DNA of 64,000 nucleotides, taken from contig NW_021167092.1 in NCBI RefSeq assembly GCF_003711515.1, positions 177,073-241,072 of the forward strand, read 5' to 3'. The stretch comes from Sodiomyces alkalinus F11 (lineage: Eukaryota > Ascomycota > Sordariomycetes > Glomerellales > Plectosphaerellaceae). Positions within the stretch are counted from its first letter, which is position 1, and each line of letters starts with the position of its first letter. Position numbers and translations under genes: made by a program. Positions 47,941 through 60,250 of this stretch are shown here, one piece after another. The notes under the pieces were generated by a model. The model did not search any database, was not told the DNA's origin, and saw only the letters and a list, made by a program, of their open reading frames with translations.

Positions 47941-48600
47941 TACCTATAAAGAATCATAGATTAAGAAGGCTTTTAGTAAAGGAGCTACCTTAGCGGAATA
48001 TACTTACCTTATATTAGCTAAGGCTATACTTTAGGAGGTCCTTAATGCCCTATCCGAAAAAGACTTACTAGTATCTCTATAAGATATAAACTCTAAGGCT
48101 AAAACTATCTAAGTATTATAACGGGTACCCCGCTGCGGTACTAGCAGGGTAGCGCTTCTCCTTATCGAATCGGCTTCGCTAAAAGGGGTAGCGAGCCTTA
48201 TCCGGAATACCCTCCTCTTTAAGGGGGGTAGTTATATCTATAAGCTATACGATCCTAACCTTAGGCCCCTAAGGTGCTATAAATACTTATACTTCGGATA
48301 TAGGGTAAACGGCTACCCTATAGCGGAAAGGGTATACCGCTACTACGCTAAGCCCGAATCGGTGCACCTATAAAGCCTAGGACACTATAAAGCTATAACG
48401 CTTAGGCGCCCTCGCCGCTACGCCGCCTATACCGGAGATTATAATACCTTTAACGATTTATACCGGCTACTAAAGAAAAAGGCTAAGAAGACCCGCGAAG
48501 CGTATAAGCAGCGAGCTAGGGACTTTAATATCACCCGTTAGACCGAAGCGGTATACCCGCGGTAGCTATAAATCTTCCTCCCGATTATTATCGCCTAGGA
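47470..48600 (+). pseudogene. LINE C ORF1 with CCHC knuckles
   Basis: The frame runs through KVKVEI*ALLANRNIIK, PLKARTLKEII*AINAMTT, AARKLLSGDIYLTFTERV, KKAFSKGATLAEYTYLILAK and KAKTI*VL*RVP. It reaches knuckles near 48260-48400 (LRCYKYLYFGYRVNGYP, ERVYRYYAKPE, LGHYKAI) in which Cys has repeatedly become Tyr, as expected from TGC-to-TAC. A basic tail follows (KKKAKKTREAYKQRARDFN). Part of the N-terminal half also exists in the upstream duplicate at 46675-47143. Confidence 0.8.
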
Positions 48601-48879
48601 CTAGGACTAACCCCTCCGTAGGGACAGGGGTTAGCCCCCGAAAAGGACTAAAGGGTAAGAGGGCTCCCCGATACTAGGCCCGATAAGCGCTTATATAGTC
48701 CCCCGCGGGGCTAATAAGGCACCGTAGTAGGAACCCTAGAGCTAGACCCCGGTTATACCGGGTATAGTATCTTAACCCCCCCTCCCCTTTAATTAATAGA
48801 AATCTATATCCTTTTATAGAATATAGGGAGGAGTTAGGTATAGCGGGAGCTACCGCTCCGATACCGTACCGAGATAATA

Positions 48880-51800
48880 TAATAATAATCTAGGAACCCG
48901 GCCTTAACCCTTTCACGAAAGGCGCCGTCTACCCCTCCTAAAGGGTATACCGGCTAATCTAAGGGGGAGGCTATAGCCTTTTGTATATCTATAAGAGACA
49001 CCCGCTATATATATAGACGTAGCGGGCCTACCGCGATACCTATACGGTTATATTCAGGACCGGAGATAATACCGTTATAATCTAGTCGATCTACTTAGAG
49101 CACTACTAGCTAGCTAGGATCCCTTAGAATATAGCCCTATAATATATAGTCGACACGGCACCGCTATAAGGCTAATACGTCCTTATAAGGGGCTTTAACC
49201 TACACTACCCCCTATAGTTATAGCTATTATAGTACTACCCCCGGGCTAATACCCTGCTTACCCCTACGGCCCGGTAAAGCCCTGACCTAGTAACCCCCCC
49301 TAGAATAACTATATAGCACCGCCCGGGCTAGTATGCTAGCACTATTAACCTTATATAGATAATATAAGGGCTCCGCTACGACTTTAACGGCCTTAATAAG
49401 ACTATTACCGGGTTAGACTACTACTTATAAATAGCCCGAATCCTTATAAAGACGGATACTACGCCGATTACTAGAATAATATTATCGCGGGACTTAGTTA
49501 GGCCCTATTAGGTCTAGAAAAACTTTAACCCCTTATAGGTCCCCTAGCCCGCCGCTATATAACTATAGTAGACCGGCCCCCTTATAATACTAGGAGATAT
49601 CGACTCCGTACTAAATAACCTAATAGAAGACTTTACGACCCTAGCCGAAAAGGCCGTACCGCGCCGCCGCGGGGGCACCCCTAAACGCTTACTTACCCCT
49701 TAGTGGAACGCGGAGCTTACCGCCCTTACCTAGGAAGCGAGGCGCCTTTACCGTAGATATATATCCAGGAAGTCCCGGAACTAATAGGATAAGTTTTAGG
49801 AACCGGAGAGGTGCTAAGATAAGGCCGTAGAGGTAGCGAAGCGGCTATACTAATAGCACCTACTTTACTTAACCGGGAAAAACGATAACCTCCTTTAGCG
49901 GCTATAGGAATAGGCATAAACTAAAGGGGGAGTATTACCAGACCCCTTATCGGTGCTACCACTATACTAAGTTAATAGCGATAACCCGGTAACTATACAC
50001 GTAAAGAAGGCCGAAGTCCTTAACCGGAAGTTCTTCCCCCCCCTCTCCTTACCGCCTCTAGGCCCTTAGGCGCGGAATTCCCACCGGGGTAGGATATCCG
50101 CCGTAATATCACTGTAGCGGATATATAGGGGCGCTTTAAGAAGACTAAACCCTAGGCGGTACTAAGACCTAATAGGCTCTTAGTAGGGCTTCTAAAAGTG
50201 TATAGACCCCCCTTATATTAAAGACTAATTACTATCTTTATAGCGTGCCTCGAAGTAGGCTATTACTTAAAGAGGTGCCGTTATATTACCGTGGTAGTCC
50301 TTAAAATGGAAGGTCGGCTATTAGCCGACTATAAGATAGTAAAGGGCTAGTAACCGATATTATTCTTTAGTATAATAGGTAAGGTCCTTAAGGGGATACT
50401 AGCCGACCGGATTATTACCATAGCGGAGGAGTATCGGCTCCTCCCGGAGGGATACATAGGTAACCGGATAGGGCGAAGTATAAAGATAGTAGTATAGAGA
50501 GTTATAAAGGCCGTAAAAGCGAGTTAGGTCCATAGCGGCACCGCTTCGATACTCTAACTAGATATTAAAGGAGTATTCGGTACTATCCCCTACTCTCGCC
50601 TCCTTAAAGTACTTGAACAGAAAGGCTTCCCCCGGTAGCTTATTATCCTAATTAGTAGTTTCCTCTAAGACTATATAGCCTAGCTACTACTTAATAGTAA
50701 AACAGCCCCCCCGTAGTACCTGTATAAGGGTATACCATAAGGCTCCCCGATCTCCCCTATCCTTTCTATCCTCTATATCTCTACCCTTTATAAGGAGCTA
50801 GAAAGGGTCCTTAAAATAGTAGTAATAGGCTTTACCGATAACACGAATATTATCGCTTTTAGTAGCATAAAGGTATAAACGCGGTACTGCCTCGCCGCTA
50901 TATAGCGGATATACCTAGACTAGGAGATAGCGAGCGGGCTATAATTCGAACTAGCTAAGTATATCTATATTCCCTTTACGAAGTCACGCTAACCCTTACT
51001 TACCCCGCTCTCCCTCGGCGCTATTTCGGTACCGGTAGCGGAGGTAATAAGGCTCTTAGGCGTCTAGCTTAGTAAGAAGCTCGAATTCCGATAATATACT
51101 AAAAAGGTAAGGAGCCGTTTAGCCACTTAAATATACGCCTTTTTAAGGCTTAGCGCGGTAGCGTAGGGGTATAGCTTTATAAACGTAAAAAGATTATACC
51201 TTATAGTAATGCGACTAGTAACCGCCTATTACGCTTTAACCGTTTATACAATAGGGGCCGGCCCCCGGCACGGCCCTATAGCGGCACTTATAATAGGATA
51301 GACCCGGTGCCTCCGATTAATAGCCGGAGCCTATAAAGCTATACCGGTTAGGGCCCTTAGAAAAGAGACCTTTATCCCCCCCTTAACCTATACCTCTTAA
51401 GCCTAAGTGCCCGGAAGGTCCGCCGGATATAAGAGGAGGGGACCGAAGATAAGATATTAGCTAGAGTATACGTCGTAGCGAGAGCCTTAGCGGTACTAAA
51501 TCGGTATTATAGGACGTATACGGCCCTGGCGTGGATAGCCTAACTTAACGCCCTAATAGCCTAGACCGGAAACACGGCCCCGAGGAAAGCCTTTGTAACG
51601 GAATAGGGTTAAACCTAGGTAAAGGCACGGAGGCCCTCTATTTACGCCGTAGCGGCACCGAGCCGCCCCCCGATATAACGCTCCTTCTAGAAATATAGAG
51701 GACTCCTAAAGCTATAAAGTGCCGTACTTACCTAAATCAGATTAAAAAAGCTAGGCCTATAAGCCTTCCTAGCTAAAGTAAGGGTACCGGGATTCCTAAT

Positions 51801-52070
51801 AACGCGGTGTCCTTATAGTAATAGGGGGGCAGAAATAGCGGAATACGTAGTGCTTTAGTACTAGGATATAACCGAAGAAGAGCGTAGGGAGCTTTTCGGT
51901 GCCGTAAGGAGACCACTTATAACTAAAGGAGATCTTTATAACGTACTAGACTATAATATAAAAGCCGGGGCGATAACTAAGTAGTTCCTCTAATAGAAGA
52001 GGCTTAATAACTTCTGCCTTACCCTTCAAGTTATAAAGGCCTATAAGTACGCGGTAGCACTATAATAGGG
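48880..52070 (+). pseudogene. LINE C ORF2: endonuclease and RT
   Basis: Endonuclease at about 48880-49600 with RGFNLHY at 49188-49208 (GDFNLHH type). RT at about 50230-51180: MEGRLLADYKIVKG*QPI, LKGILADRII, LDIKGVFGTIPYSRLLK, GSPISPILSILYIST, and GFTDNTN at 50828-50848, where the catalytic DD is DN. The C-terminal region at 51700-52060 has SAVLT*IRLKKLGL and RVPGFLITRCPYSNRGAEIAEYV, the Cys/His end found in fungal LINEs. Stops are TAA/TAG. Confidence 0.85.
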
Positions 52071-53761
52071 AAGAGATAATATAACGGTCCGGTTTAGTAT
52101 TAAATAGGGGCCCTATAAGCCATGACCCCGGCGGTATTAAAGCGTTACCGGGCCGTAGCCCCCCCTCCTTTACTCCTCGCTAGTTTCGGCGTTACCGCCC
52201 TTAAAGGCGCTAACACTACTCTTAATATACTTAAGGCCCTAAAACTAGTTAGCTATACTACTACCGCGGAGACGCCGTAACGATATCGAAAAGGGATTAC
52301 GTATATAATAGTCTAATATAACATCTATTGTACCCTTTAGGCGGCAAGTATAGCAGAGAAGATCTTATAGAATCGCCTCCACCGATAAGGTACCGCCACG
52401 GCCATAACCGGAAGGCAGCGCCTAAGCAACGGCCTGTCTAAAGGATAACACCGCCGTCTTTAAACGCGCCTTAGCCTATAGGTTATTAGCATAGCGCTAC
52501 CATGATATCAAAAGGAGACTACTTACCGTAGCGATACTACCGTTATTAGTAGCCTTAGCTAAAATATAAACGGTATAAACGTTTATAAGATATTATTACT
52601 GCTTTTTAATAGCGGGGGGGACTTATTAACTAGTTAGATTACCTTAACATACCCGCGGCACCTTAACGGTATAGCGACGACTTATATCCTTAAATAGGCG
52701 CCGACTATTAGCGCACTAAAAGCACACGGTACTAGTTCCTATAATATTAGTATAGGTTTTAACGTTATCGAGGTATATTCCTAGATGCTTACTGTAACGT
52801 AAGTAACTGCTATATATTAGCCGCCACGATACTACTTTCGTACTAGGAAGGCATATATACGGTATAACACGAACGGTGCCCTATTCGTAGCATTAATTAT
52901 TATTGCTAGGAGAAGGTATCTACGGCTATTAGTACGCTACTACTATAGTGCTACCACGATATAGAGATACTTATATTATAACGATATTTACGTTTAATAT
53001 TATAATTATTATTACTATTACTATTATACTACCTAGTTAACCCCGCGCCACCGTAATACTACCCACGAACTATAGACTATATACTAGAATTAAGAAAATT
53101 TATAAATCGAGAATAGAGAACTAAAAGAAGCTATTAGTTAGTACGGTACTATAATAGTAGACCTACGAGACTATAGGCGGGAACGTAATAAGGAATACCT
53201 ATAACGAACTCTATAGCGTTATAGGAATGAAGAAGGAAAAAGGAAAAGGACCCTATCCTATATTAACTATCTACTATTTTTACGGGTATAGGCGGAGCCC
53301 TGCCTTTCCTGCCTGCTACCGGATATAGTAGGTACCCCCCCCCCCCCCTTAAAGGAGGTAGGAACGCTTACCTTACCTTTCTCTTTATTAATTAAATAGA
53401 AGGAATAATAGATATAGCCCTGAGGGATGTAGGGAGGCCGGATTTAGAGTGCCGCGGCCGTTACGCGGCGGAGACGCTACGGTACCCGTTTAGACCCCGT
53501 CCCCTTACTAACGACCGGCCCAGGCTAACCTAAACCCGAACTATAGCCTACTACCCTTCCCGTTAGCCACTAGCCTAGAGGTGTAATCCAGATATACAAA
53601 AAGGACAAACCGGGGCTATATCGGCCCCGTAGCGGCACTACTCTAACTAAGGACAAGTATAAAGGTTTCCCCCGGAACCCCGGGTTTTCCCCTCTATAAC
53701 TACCCGAAAAGGACCGTATAGTCTAAACTAGGCTCCTATAGATTAGATAGGATAGCGGAGT
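52071..53761 (+). other. LINE C 3' region
   Basis: 1.7 kb after ORF2. Most shows no defensible frame. Near 53120-53330 a short charged frame (RRERNKEYL, then KRKRTLSYINYLLFLRV and EPCLSC) is also seen in the truncated copy at 38650-38800, so a small protein or a remnant of one is possible. A run of about 14 C lies at 53335-53348. Confidence 0.45.
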
Positions 53762-53966
53762 AAGAATAATAATAATAATAATTATTATTATTATTTATTT
53801 ATTATTTATTATTTATTATTTAGTATTTATTATTTAGTATTTATTATTTATTATTTGCTATTTATTATTTATTATTTATTATTTATTATTTATTATTTAT
53901 TATTTATTATTTATTATTTATTATTTATTATTTCTTATTTCTTATTTCTTACTTATTATTTATTAT
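53762..53966. repeat. TATTATT heptamer microsatellite
   Basis: The (AAT)n tail of LINE C runs into about 180 bp of TATTATT-type heptamers (53786-53965) with a few variants (TAGTATT, TTTCTTA). LINE E begins directly after it. Confidence 0.9.
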
Positions 53967-54523
53967 ACGCCGTCTAAGGTAAGGGGATTCGACCTTAGCT
54001 AACTCGAGAAATATAGGGCGGAGAGGGAGCGTAGTATCTTCACGGCGTCGCTAGACACGATAATAGTCCACGAACCGCCCGACAAAAAGAGAAAATAGAA
54101 AGGACGCCCTTTAGGGTCGCGGAATATCCTCCTTAGATCGCGTACTACCCTCTTTACGCCTACTTAGGATAATAATATTATAAGGTTCCTCGCCTTTAAT
54201 ACTACCTTCTAGCCCCTATAAAGCCTTACCCCTTACCCCCGGGCTATACCCGACGTGTAACTATAAAGCGAAATAAGCATAGCATAGCCGCCTAAGATAA
54301 ATGATTTGAATCGCTTAGTAGAATATAAGGGGATAGCGGGATAGAGTATAGTAGGCGTTTTATAACCGTAACGGGTATAATATAATAACGGTAATAAAGC
54401 CCGGGTTGAATCAAAGGAAGAACCCGATTTACCCGAGGAGATATAATTATAGGATAGTATAGGGGAGTAGGCGCGCCCTGCTTTATATATATAAGCGGTA
54501 TAAGGCCGCTATATTTACGTGGC

Positions 54524-55339
54524 GTGCGTGTCACGGATATACTAAGTAAAGGACGATATGATATACTCAGCTTATCGAGTTAATAACAGCAGACATATCA
54601 CGGACTAACCGGTTATCAATACGGCACTATCTCGATAGTATAGCTAAGGGATAGTATCCACGAGACTTATATCCACGACCTTGAAGGGCCTGCCCACTAG
54701 TAGCAGATATATTAGGAATTAATAGGTTATCGCCTTAGTATCGCTATTATATAGCTAAGGGATAGTATCCACAAGACTTATATCCACGACCTTAAAGGGC
54801 CTGCCTACTAGTAGTAAATATATTAGGAATTAATAGGTCGTCGCCTTAGTATCGCTATTATATAGCTAAAGGATAATATCCACGAGACTTATATCCACGA
54901 TCTAGAAGGGCCTATCTAATAGTAGGTATATCTAGAATTAATAGGTTATCGCTATAGTCTCGCTATTATATAGCTAAGGGATAGTATCCACGAGGGATAT
55001 CACCACGACCTAAAAGGGCCGAGGCTATATCTAGATTCCTAGATAATAGGCTATAGGAAGTTAGAGGTAGGACTACTAGGAGTTAATAGGAGGATAAAAG
55101 TTAAGATATTAGGTGTGATAGTCTTATATTAAGGGAGTTAGCCGGGGATAGATATAAGGATTCTAGTTAGACCCCGGATAGCTATAAAAGGAGCGCCTTA
55201 GGGACCTCTTTCTTAAGGCGGGTAACGAATAATCTAAGGATTCTAAGACCCTTTACCTATAGACGAACCACTATTCACTTAGGACGTGTCGGTTAATCAC
55301 TATTATGCCACTCTATACGAAGACACCTTTAATAGTGCG
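54524..55339. mobile_element. Solo LTR in LINE E with GTGCG target duplication
   Basis: The 806-bp LTR (54529-55334) starts TGTCACGGATATAC and ends TTTAATA (TG...CA type with the CA changed to TA). It is flanked by GTGCG at 54524-54528 and 55335-55339, and LINE D lacks it at the equivalent point. No internal domain is present, so it is a solo LTR left by recombination between the LTRs of a full element. It retains more CA and TG than its surroundings, for example CAGCAGACATATCACGGAC. Confidence 0.85.
54641..55010. repeat. 111-bp tandem repeats inside the solo LTR
   Basis: TAGCTAA(G/A)GGATA recurs at 54641, 54752, 54863 and 54971, giving spacings of 111, 111 and 108. Each unit also contains CCACGA and AAGGGCCT. 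Confidence 0.9.
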
Positions 55340-58300
55340 GGTAACGATTAAGCCTAGGCTATAATTAAAGTCAGGGTATAATAGTAGGAGACGAATATAT
55401 AGGTAGTATACTTACTATACTATAAGGGAGGAGAGTAAGAAACCCCGATATATAATCTCGCGGCAGAACCGGAGCGGTAGCGTACCGTCCTAGTAAGAGA
55501 CTTTAACCGAAAAGAACCCCTTTTAGGACGGGTATAATAGATACGAAAGATAATCGAAAGATCTTATTACGCTCGTGTACTAATAGTAACTCGACCTTAT
55601 AACCCTAAAAGGATATATTACTAGGACCTTAGCCGATACTAATCGATAGTATAGTATACTAGACCTTACCTGGGTTTTAGCGGACCTTATATACGTATAC
55701 TAAGGGGATAATCTAGACCTAATAGGCTTAGATTATATAGCCTAGGTAATTAATATTAATACGGCGTAACCGCGCTAGCGTATCGCTAATAAAGGATAGA
55801 GGTAAAGGGAGTTAGACCGGGAAGCGGCCTAGAGAAATACCTAAAGGCTAGACTATAGAGAAATACCCCTTACCCCGGAAATAATCGACTAGGTAGTAAA
55901 CTAGATACTATAGGACCTTATTAGTATCGCGGACGCTATAGCGCCGCGCCGCGAGCTAGCCGCTTTCCGTGATAGGCTATTATAGTAAACGTAGGAGATA
56001 GTAAAGGCGAATAAGGAGGTAATAAAGCTAACACGGCGCTACTACGGGCAGAGGTTATATAGTAGGTAAAATAAACTTAAGGAGGCAGAAAAATATCGCG
56101 ATATTCTAGTTAGAATAAAGAAGTGGAAAAGCTAGCACGGCGTCGTCGATATAATAATAATAGACTAAAAAAGCCTTTAGGTATTATAATGCTAGGCCCG
56201 GACGGTAAGCCACCTACCCCTAAACCTCTTATCTATCCCGCCCCTATAGTATAACACGGGCAGACCGGTCACGATAATATATAATAGGAAAGCGATAATC
56301 CTTATAAAGAAGTTTTTCCCCCTATTATACGCTATAGAAAACGGGCGTATTAACGGCGTGCTAAGGATAGCGGTAATATTACTTACATAAGAGGTCACGG
56401 AAAAGGAGGTTTAATAGGTTATATAATAAATAGTAAAGTAGAAAGTACCTAGGGAGGATAGCCTACCGAATAGATTCCTACTCGCCTACAGCTAACTACT
56501 CTATAAGAGATTAGTATAACTCTTCTCCGTAAGCCTTAAGGCCGTATATTTCCCGTAATAATACTATACCGTAGAAGTAATAATACTTAAGAAACTAGGT
56601 AAACCAAAGGAAGCTTATACGATAGCCTCGGGGTAATAACCGATATTACTCCTTAGCGTAACAGGGAAGGTCCGTAAGAAGATAATAGTAAGGAGAATCA
56701 CGACTATAGCGGAGGAGTACTAACTCCTCTTTACCGGATAGATAGGTAATTATAGATACCGCGATACGATAGTAGCGGTTAGGGCTATTATAAAGGGAGT
56801 ATACGCCGTATAAGAGCGCGGCGGGGCTATAACGTAATTATAGCTTAATATCTAGGGCGCCTGTAATATAGTACTATACTAAAAACTCCTTAAAGCCCTT
56901 ACCTAGTACGGCTTCCCGGACTAGGTTATAAAATAGACCTAGTTATACCTTATAGCGCGTATAGCGCGCCTACGCTTCAATAGCGATACGGCGTACTAAG
57001 TAAAGATCTAGGCGGGAGTCCTCTAAGGATTCCCCCTCTCCCCGATCCTCTTTATACTATTTATTAGGACGCTTCACTAGGAATTAATCCAGATACCGCG
57101 GGTTATAGTAGTCGGCTTTACCGATAACACGAATATCGTGGCCTTTAGACGTAATAAGGCTATACTATAGGCGTACCTTAAACGAGTATAGTAAGTCTAC
57201 TAAAGCTAGTTACGAAGGAGTAGACTACGATTTAAGCTATAGAAGTATAAGCTTCTCTACTTTGTAAGAAAATAAGAACCGCTACCGCTCCTACTATGCC
57301 TTAAGGGCGTACCGGCGCCGTAAGTTAGAGAAATAAAGGTCTTAGGGGTTATCCTTAACTAGAAGCTTATATTCCGTCCCTATATCCGGAAACTTAAAGC
57401 TAAACTCCTTACCTAGAAATACGCCCTTATACGCCTTATAGCGTTAGTATAGGGCTACCGTATTAAGGATACGCGTAAACTATACTAAATAATAGTCTAG
57501 AGTGCTATACTATACACGGCCCCGGCCTTCTATATGATAATGAGAGAAAGGGAGAAGCTAAGTAGAGTTCTTAAAGGACTAGCTAGTAAGTAGGCGTAAT
57601 ACCTATATATTATTACCGGCGCGTATCAGGCTATTACTATAAAGGTGGTTAAGATAAAGGCAGGGGTCCCCCCCCTTAACTTATACTATAACGCCCTAAC
57701 CGTATAAGCGGTGCTACGGGTAAAGGATACCTAGATAGAGTAAGCGATACTTTAGGTACGATAAGTAGCTAAAGCGGCTACGTAGCGTACAAAGCACGGG
57801 GGAGGGGTTAGGCCCTATCTAAGGTCTTAAGCGGTATAAAAGCAGGAGGTTAAGTCCTAGCTCCTTAGGAGGAAATTAGCCTAGCGCCTTTAAGAGGAAT
57901 AGGCGTACCAGTTGAAGCGTACCTTATTACGCTAATATAGTAGCGTGGCTATAGCGTGGATACCCTAATTGGACTATATAGCGCTTAGGAAGTATAAAGG
58001 CCTTATAAAACTATAGAGTTTTATCCTTACCTAGATTCGAATAGGGAAAATAGGCCTTCGCCACTTCCTTTTTATAAAAGGTATACAGGAAGCGGCGACG
58101 CCGCGCTATTAGTACGCCGATAAAAGGCTATAGATAGCGGAATATATCGCGTTATAATACCGAGATATATTAGGGGAGATATAACAGCGCTTTACGGCTA
58201 ATATAGGCGCACGCTTACTAATAAAATAGGATTAGCTCCTAGCGCTCCGAAGTAAAAAGACCGCGGGGAAGGTTATAAAGTAATTCCTATAAACCGGGCG

Positions 58301-58478
58301 CCTCCCGGACTTCCGACTAGTATAATAACTAAAACCGGAGGCGTAGTAAAGCCCCCGTAGCGCTAAAACCTCGGGTATAGATATAGGGAGGTAAAAACGA
58401 CTATAAAGGGAATAAGTAAAAGGAGAGTAAAACATTTATTAATAGCCGTTATACGACCGGGTTATAGGCGCGCTATAT

Positions 58479-59035
58479 TTACTCCTTATCTATATACTTA
58501 TCGGACTCGTCGTTATTATTATCGGAGCTAATCGCTTTACTATCTGCTAGGATAACCTTATCCTTACTTTTACCCTTATCCTTAGTGGCCGAGGCTATAG
58601 AGTCTCCCGATAAAAGGATAAGGATACCCTATAATACGCGTTAGTAACGGGGTTAGCGCGGGGTCGACGCGGGGTAACTTATAAGATAAAAAAGGATAAG
58701 CTTTAATATCTCGCCGTTATAAGCGTAGCTATTACTATAACTCTATCAGGGCACGGCGGCGGGGGCGGCGACTATACTAATACTACTAGCTTAGCGGAGG
58801 GCGGCGCGGTACGCCCGGAAAGCGTGAGTTTAGCGGGTAGCCGCCTATTAATACTCACGGATATTCTATAACGGGATTAGTAATAAGGATATAGCGTACA
58901 CGGTATAATAGAGAAGGGGAAAATCTATACAAGGTATTAGGGCGGCGTGGGCGGCGGCGGCGGCGGCGATAAGGGCGGTAGTAGCGTTATTATAGGGGGG
59001 GGGGACCTAATAGGAGGATTAGAAGAGTAAAGGCG
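58479..59035 (-). pseudogene. Antisense ORF in the LINE E 3' region
   Basis: Partner of 40640-41198. The minus frame ends at the stop 58479-58481 and reads YNGEILKLIL, SGDSIASATKDKGKSKDKV, ISSDNNNDESDKYIDKE. The Lys-rich then acidic end is kept in spite of RIP in both copies, which argues for a real ancestral coding frame. The N-terminus is uncertain. Confidence 0.55.
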
Positions 59036-59920
59036 TAATAGGGGCGTAACGGGGATAAACCGGGGCGTAATAGCTATTACTACGATTACTATTAATATAT
59101 TTAACATCATAGGCGCTAGCTCCTAAATCAGGTTAATAATTATAGCACGGAGCGGGAGCGCCGCGGGGGTATAGCGGGAATATAACAGGACTATATACTA
59201 GGAGGATTCTAGCAGGGTACGGCCTAGTAGTCTTATACCAGGGATATAACGCATAAGGTATAGGGCCATAAGCGGATAGTAAGGGTAACGGCGGACTTTA
59301 CCAGGTTCGAATATAAAACGGGGGCGTAAAACGGGTATAATAATAATAAAGCGGGGAACTTATAGTAGAAGGCTAGGGGGTAGCCGGCCCTTTACCCTTA
59401 TAGGCGCTAGTACCGGCTCCCCCTTTAGGGATAGAGGTCTTATTACTAGGTATCTCAAGGGGTAGGAGAGTTTGACTAAGGCGGGCGTTACGGGAGTAGA
59501 GCGGGGGCGGCGCGAGGATATCGTGACCCGGGACCCTATTAGATCCCCTATTATATAGCCGAACGGCACCGGGGATTCTATACGGGAATTCTAAGGCCGT
59601 ACCTATATTATACCGACCACGTAAAACTTACCTTAAAAACGATAGCTTAAAAGAGGAAAAGAGGAAAGGAGGAAAAAAGAGGAACAAAGGGAGGGTTATA
59701 AGAAAAAGGAGCGGTAGATTAGCCCTATAAGTCACCACGCCTTCTAGGGAACGGTAGCCACGCCCGGCCTATACTATAGCGCCTACCCCGGAGAGCCTAC
59801 GCAGCGCGAGTAAAGGAGGTATATAACTAAATAAGGGCCACTATAAATAGTAGGTATATAAAGGAGGTTTTAGAATAAGTAATAAATAAAGGAAGGAATA
59901 AGGGAGGGAGGGCATAAAGG

Positions 59921-60229
59921 GTGCCGCAGCGAGGGAAGAATAACCTCGCCGGATCCGGAAAAAAAGAAAGAACGGCGGCGAGGGACCGTGGCGATAACGT
60001 ACCGAGGGCGCGTATAACCGATACGGCACCTACTAAACTAACTAGCCGACCCCTATTAGCCACTAGCCCGGAAGTAAGACCCGGTTTTCGAATAGCGATA
60101 AAAACAGGGCCGCGGAGCGATACCGTAGCGGCCACGTATAATAGACCTACTTATATAATAAAAGCGCAGGGGTTTTTATCTATTAACGGTTTCCCCTCGA
60201 GAATTAGAGAAGGACTATTACCTAGGTAG
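59921..60229 (+). pseudogene. Possible small 3' ORF of the LINE D/E family
   Basis: The longest uninterrupted frame in the window (about 100 codons, LINE sense strand). It has NNLAGSGKKERTAARDRGD, APTKLTSRP, IKTGPRSDTVAATYNRP and GFLSINGFPSRIREGLLPR. The same frame in LINE D (reverse of about 39410-39720) is readable apart from two TAG/TAA codons. Differences between the copies include both silent and replacement changes, so coding is unproven. A frame of 102 codons on the other strand (59827-60135) overlaps it and looks like a shadow. Confidence 0.35.
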
Positions 60230-60250
60230 CTAGCCTAGCTTGGCTAAGCG

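Larger units (their letters stand above)
46390..53780 (+). mobile_element. LINE C, non-LTR retrotransposon with duplicated 5' part
   Basis: Plus-strand LINE of a third family. Its first ~750 bp occur twice in tandem (46390-47143 and about 47185-47940). Then come the rest of ORF1 and ORF2 (endonuclease, RT, Cys/His end, no RNase H seen), a 1.7-kb 3' region and a tail GAGTAAGAATAATAATAAT at 53757. A 5'-truncated copy of its 3' end lies at 38690-39240. Confidence 0.85.
54290..58420 (+). pseudogene. LINE E ORF2, split by the solo LTR
   Basis: Endonuclease start before the LTR (ALLYIYKRYKA equivalent near 54480-54515), remainder after it (55345-55790, ADLTYVY then the end of the domain). RT at about 56560-57500 with GVL*GFPLSPILFILFIRTL and GFTDNTN at 57114-57134. 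C-terminal Cys/His region at about 58000-58200 with IGKIGLRHFLF and EAATPRY*YADK. It matches LINE D ORF2 throughout, with differences mainly transitions. 53967-54289 is the remaining C-terminal part of ORF1. Confidence 0.85.
53967..60250 (+). mobile_element. LINE E, 5'-truncated, inverted partner of LINE D
   Basis: Plus-strand copy of the LINE D family. The start aligns inside ORF1 of LINE D (equivalent to about 44900), so it is 5'-truncated. The rest is collinear to the tail GAGCAGAGTGATAAATAATAG at about 60250, except for an 806-bp solo LTR in the endonuclease domain. With LINE D it forms an inverted repeat of roughly 5.5 kb flanking LINE C. Confidence 0.87.

Noticed and set aside
54641..55010. 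Regularly spaced repeats that could suggest a CRISPR array
   Set aside because: The units are whole 111-bp tandem copies with no unique spacers, and the setting is a fungal LTR.
59827..60135. 102-codon open frame on the minus strand in the LINE E 3' region
   Set aside because: It overlaps the sense frame at 59921-60229 in a stretch poor in RIP targets, and the LINE D equivalent differs in frame and content; probably a shadow.
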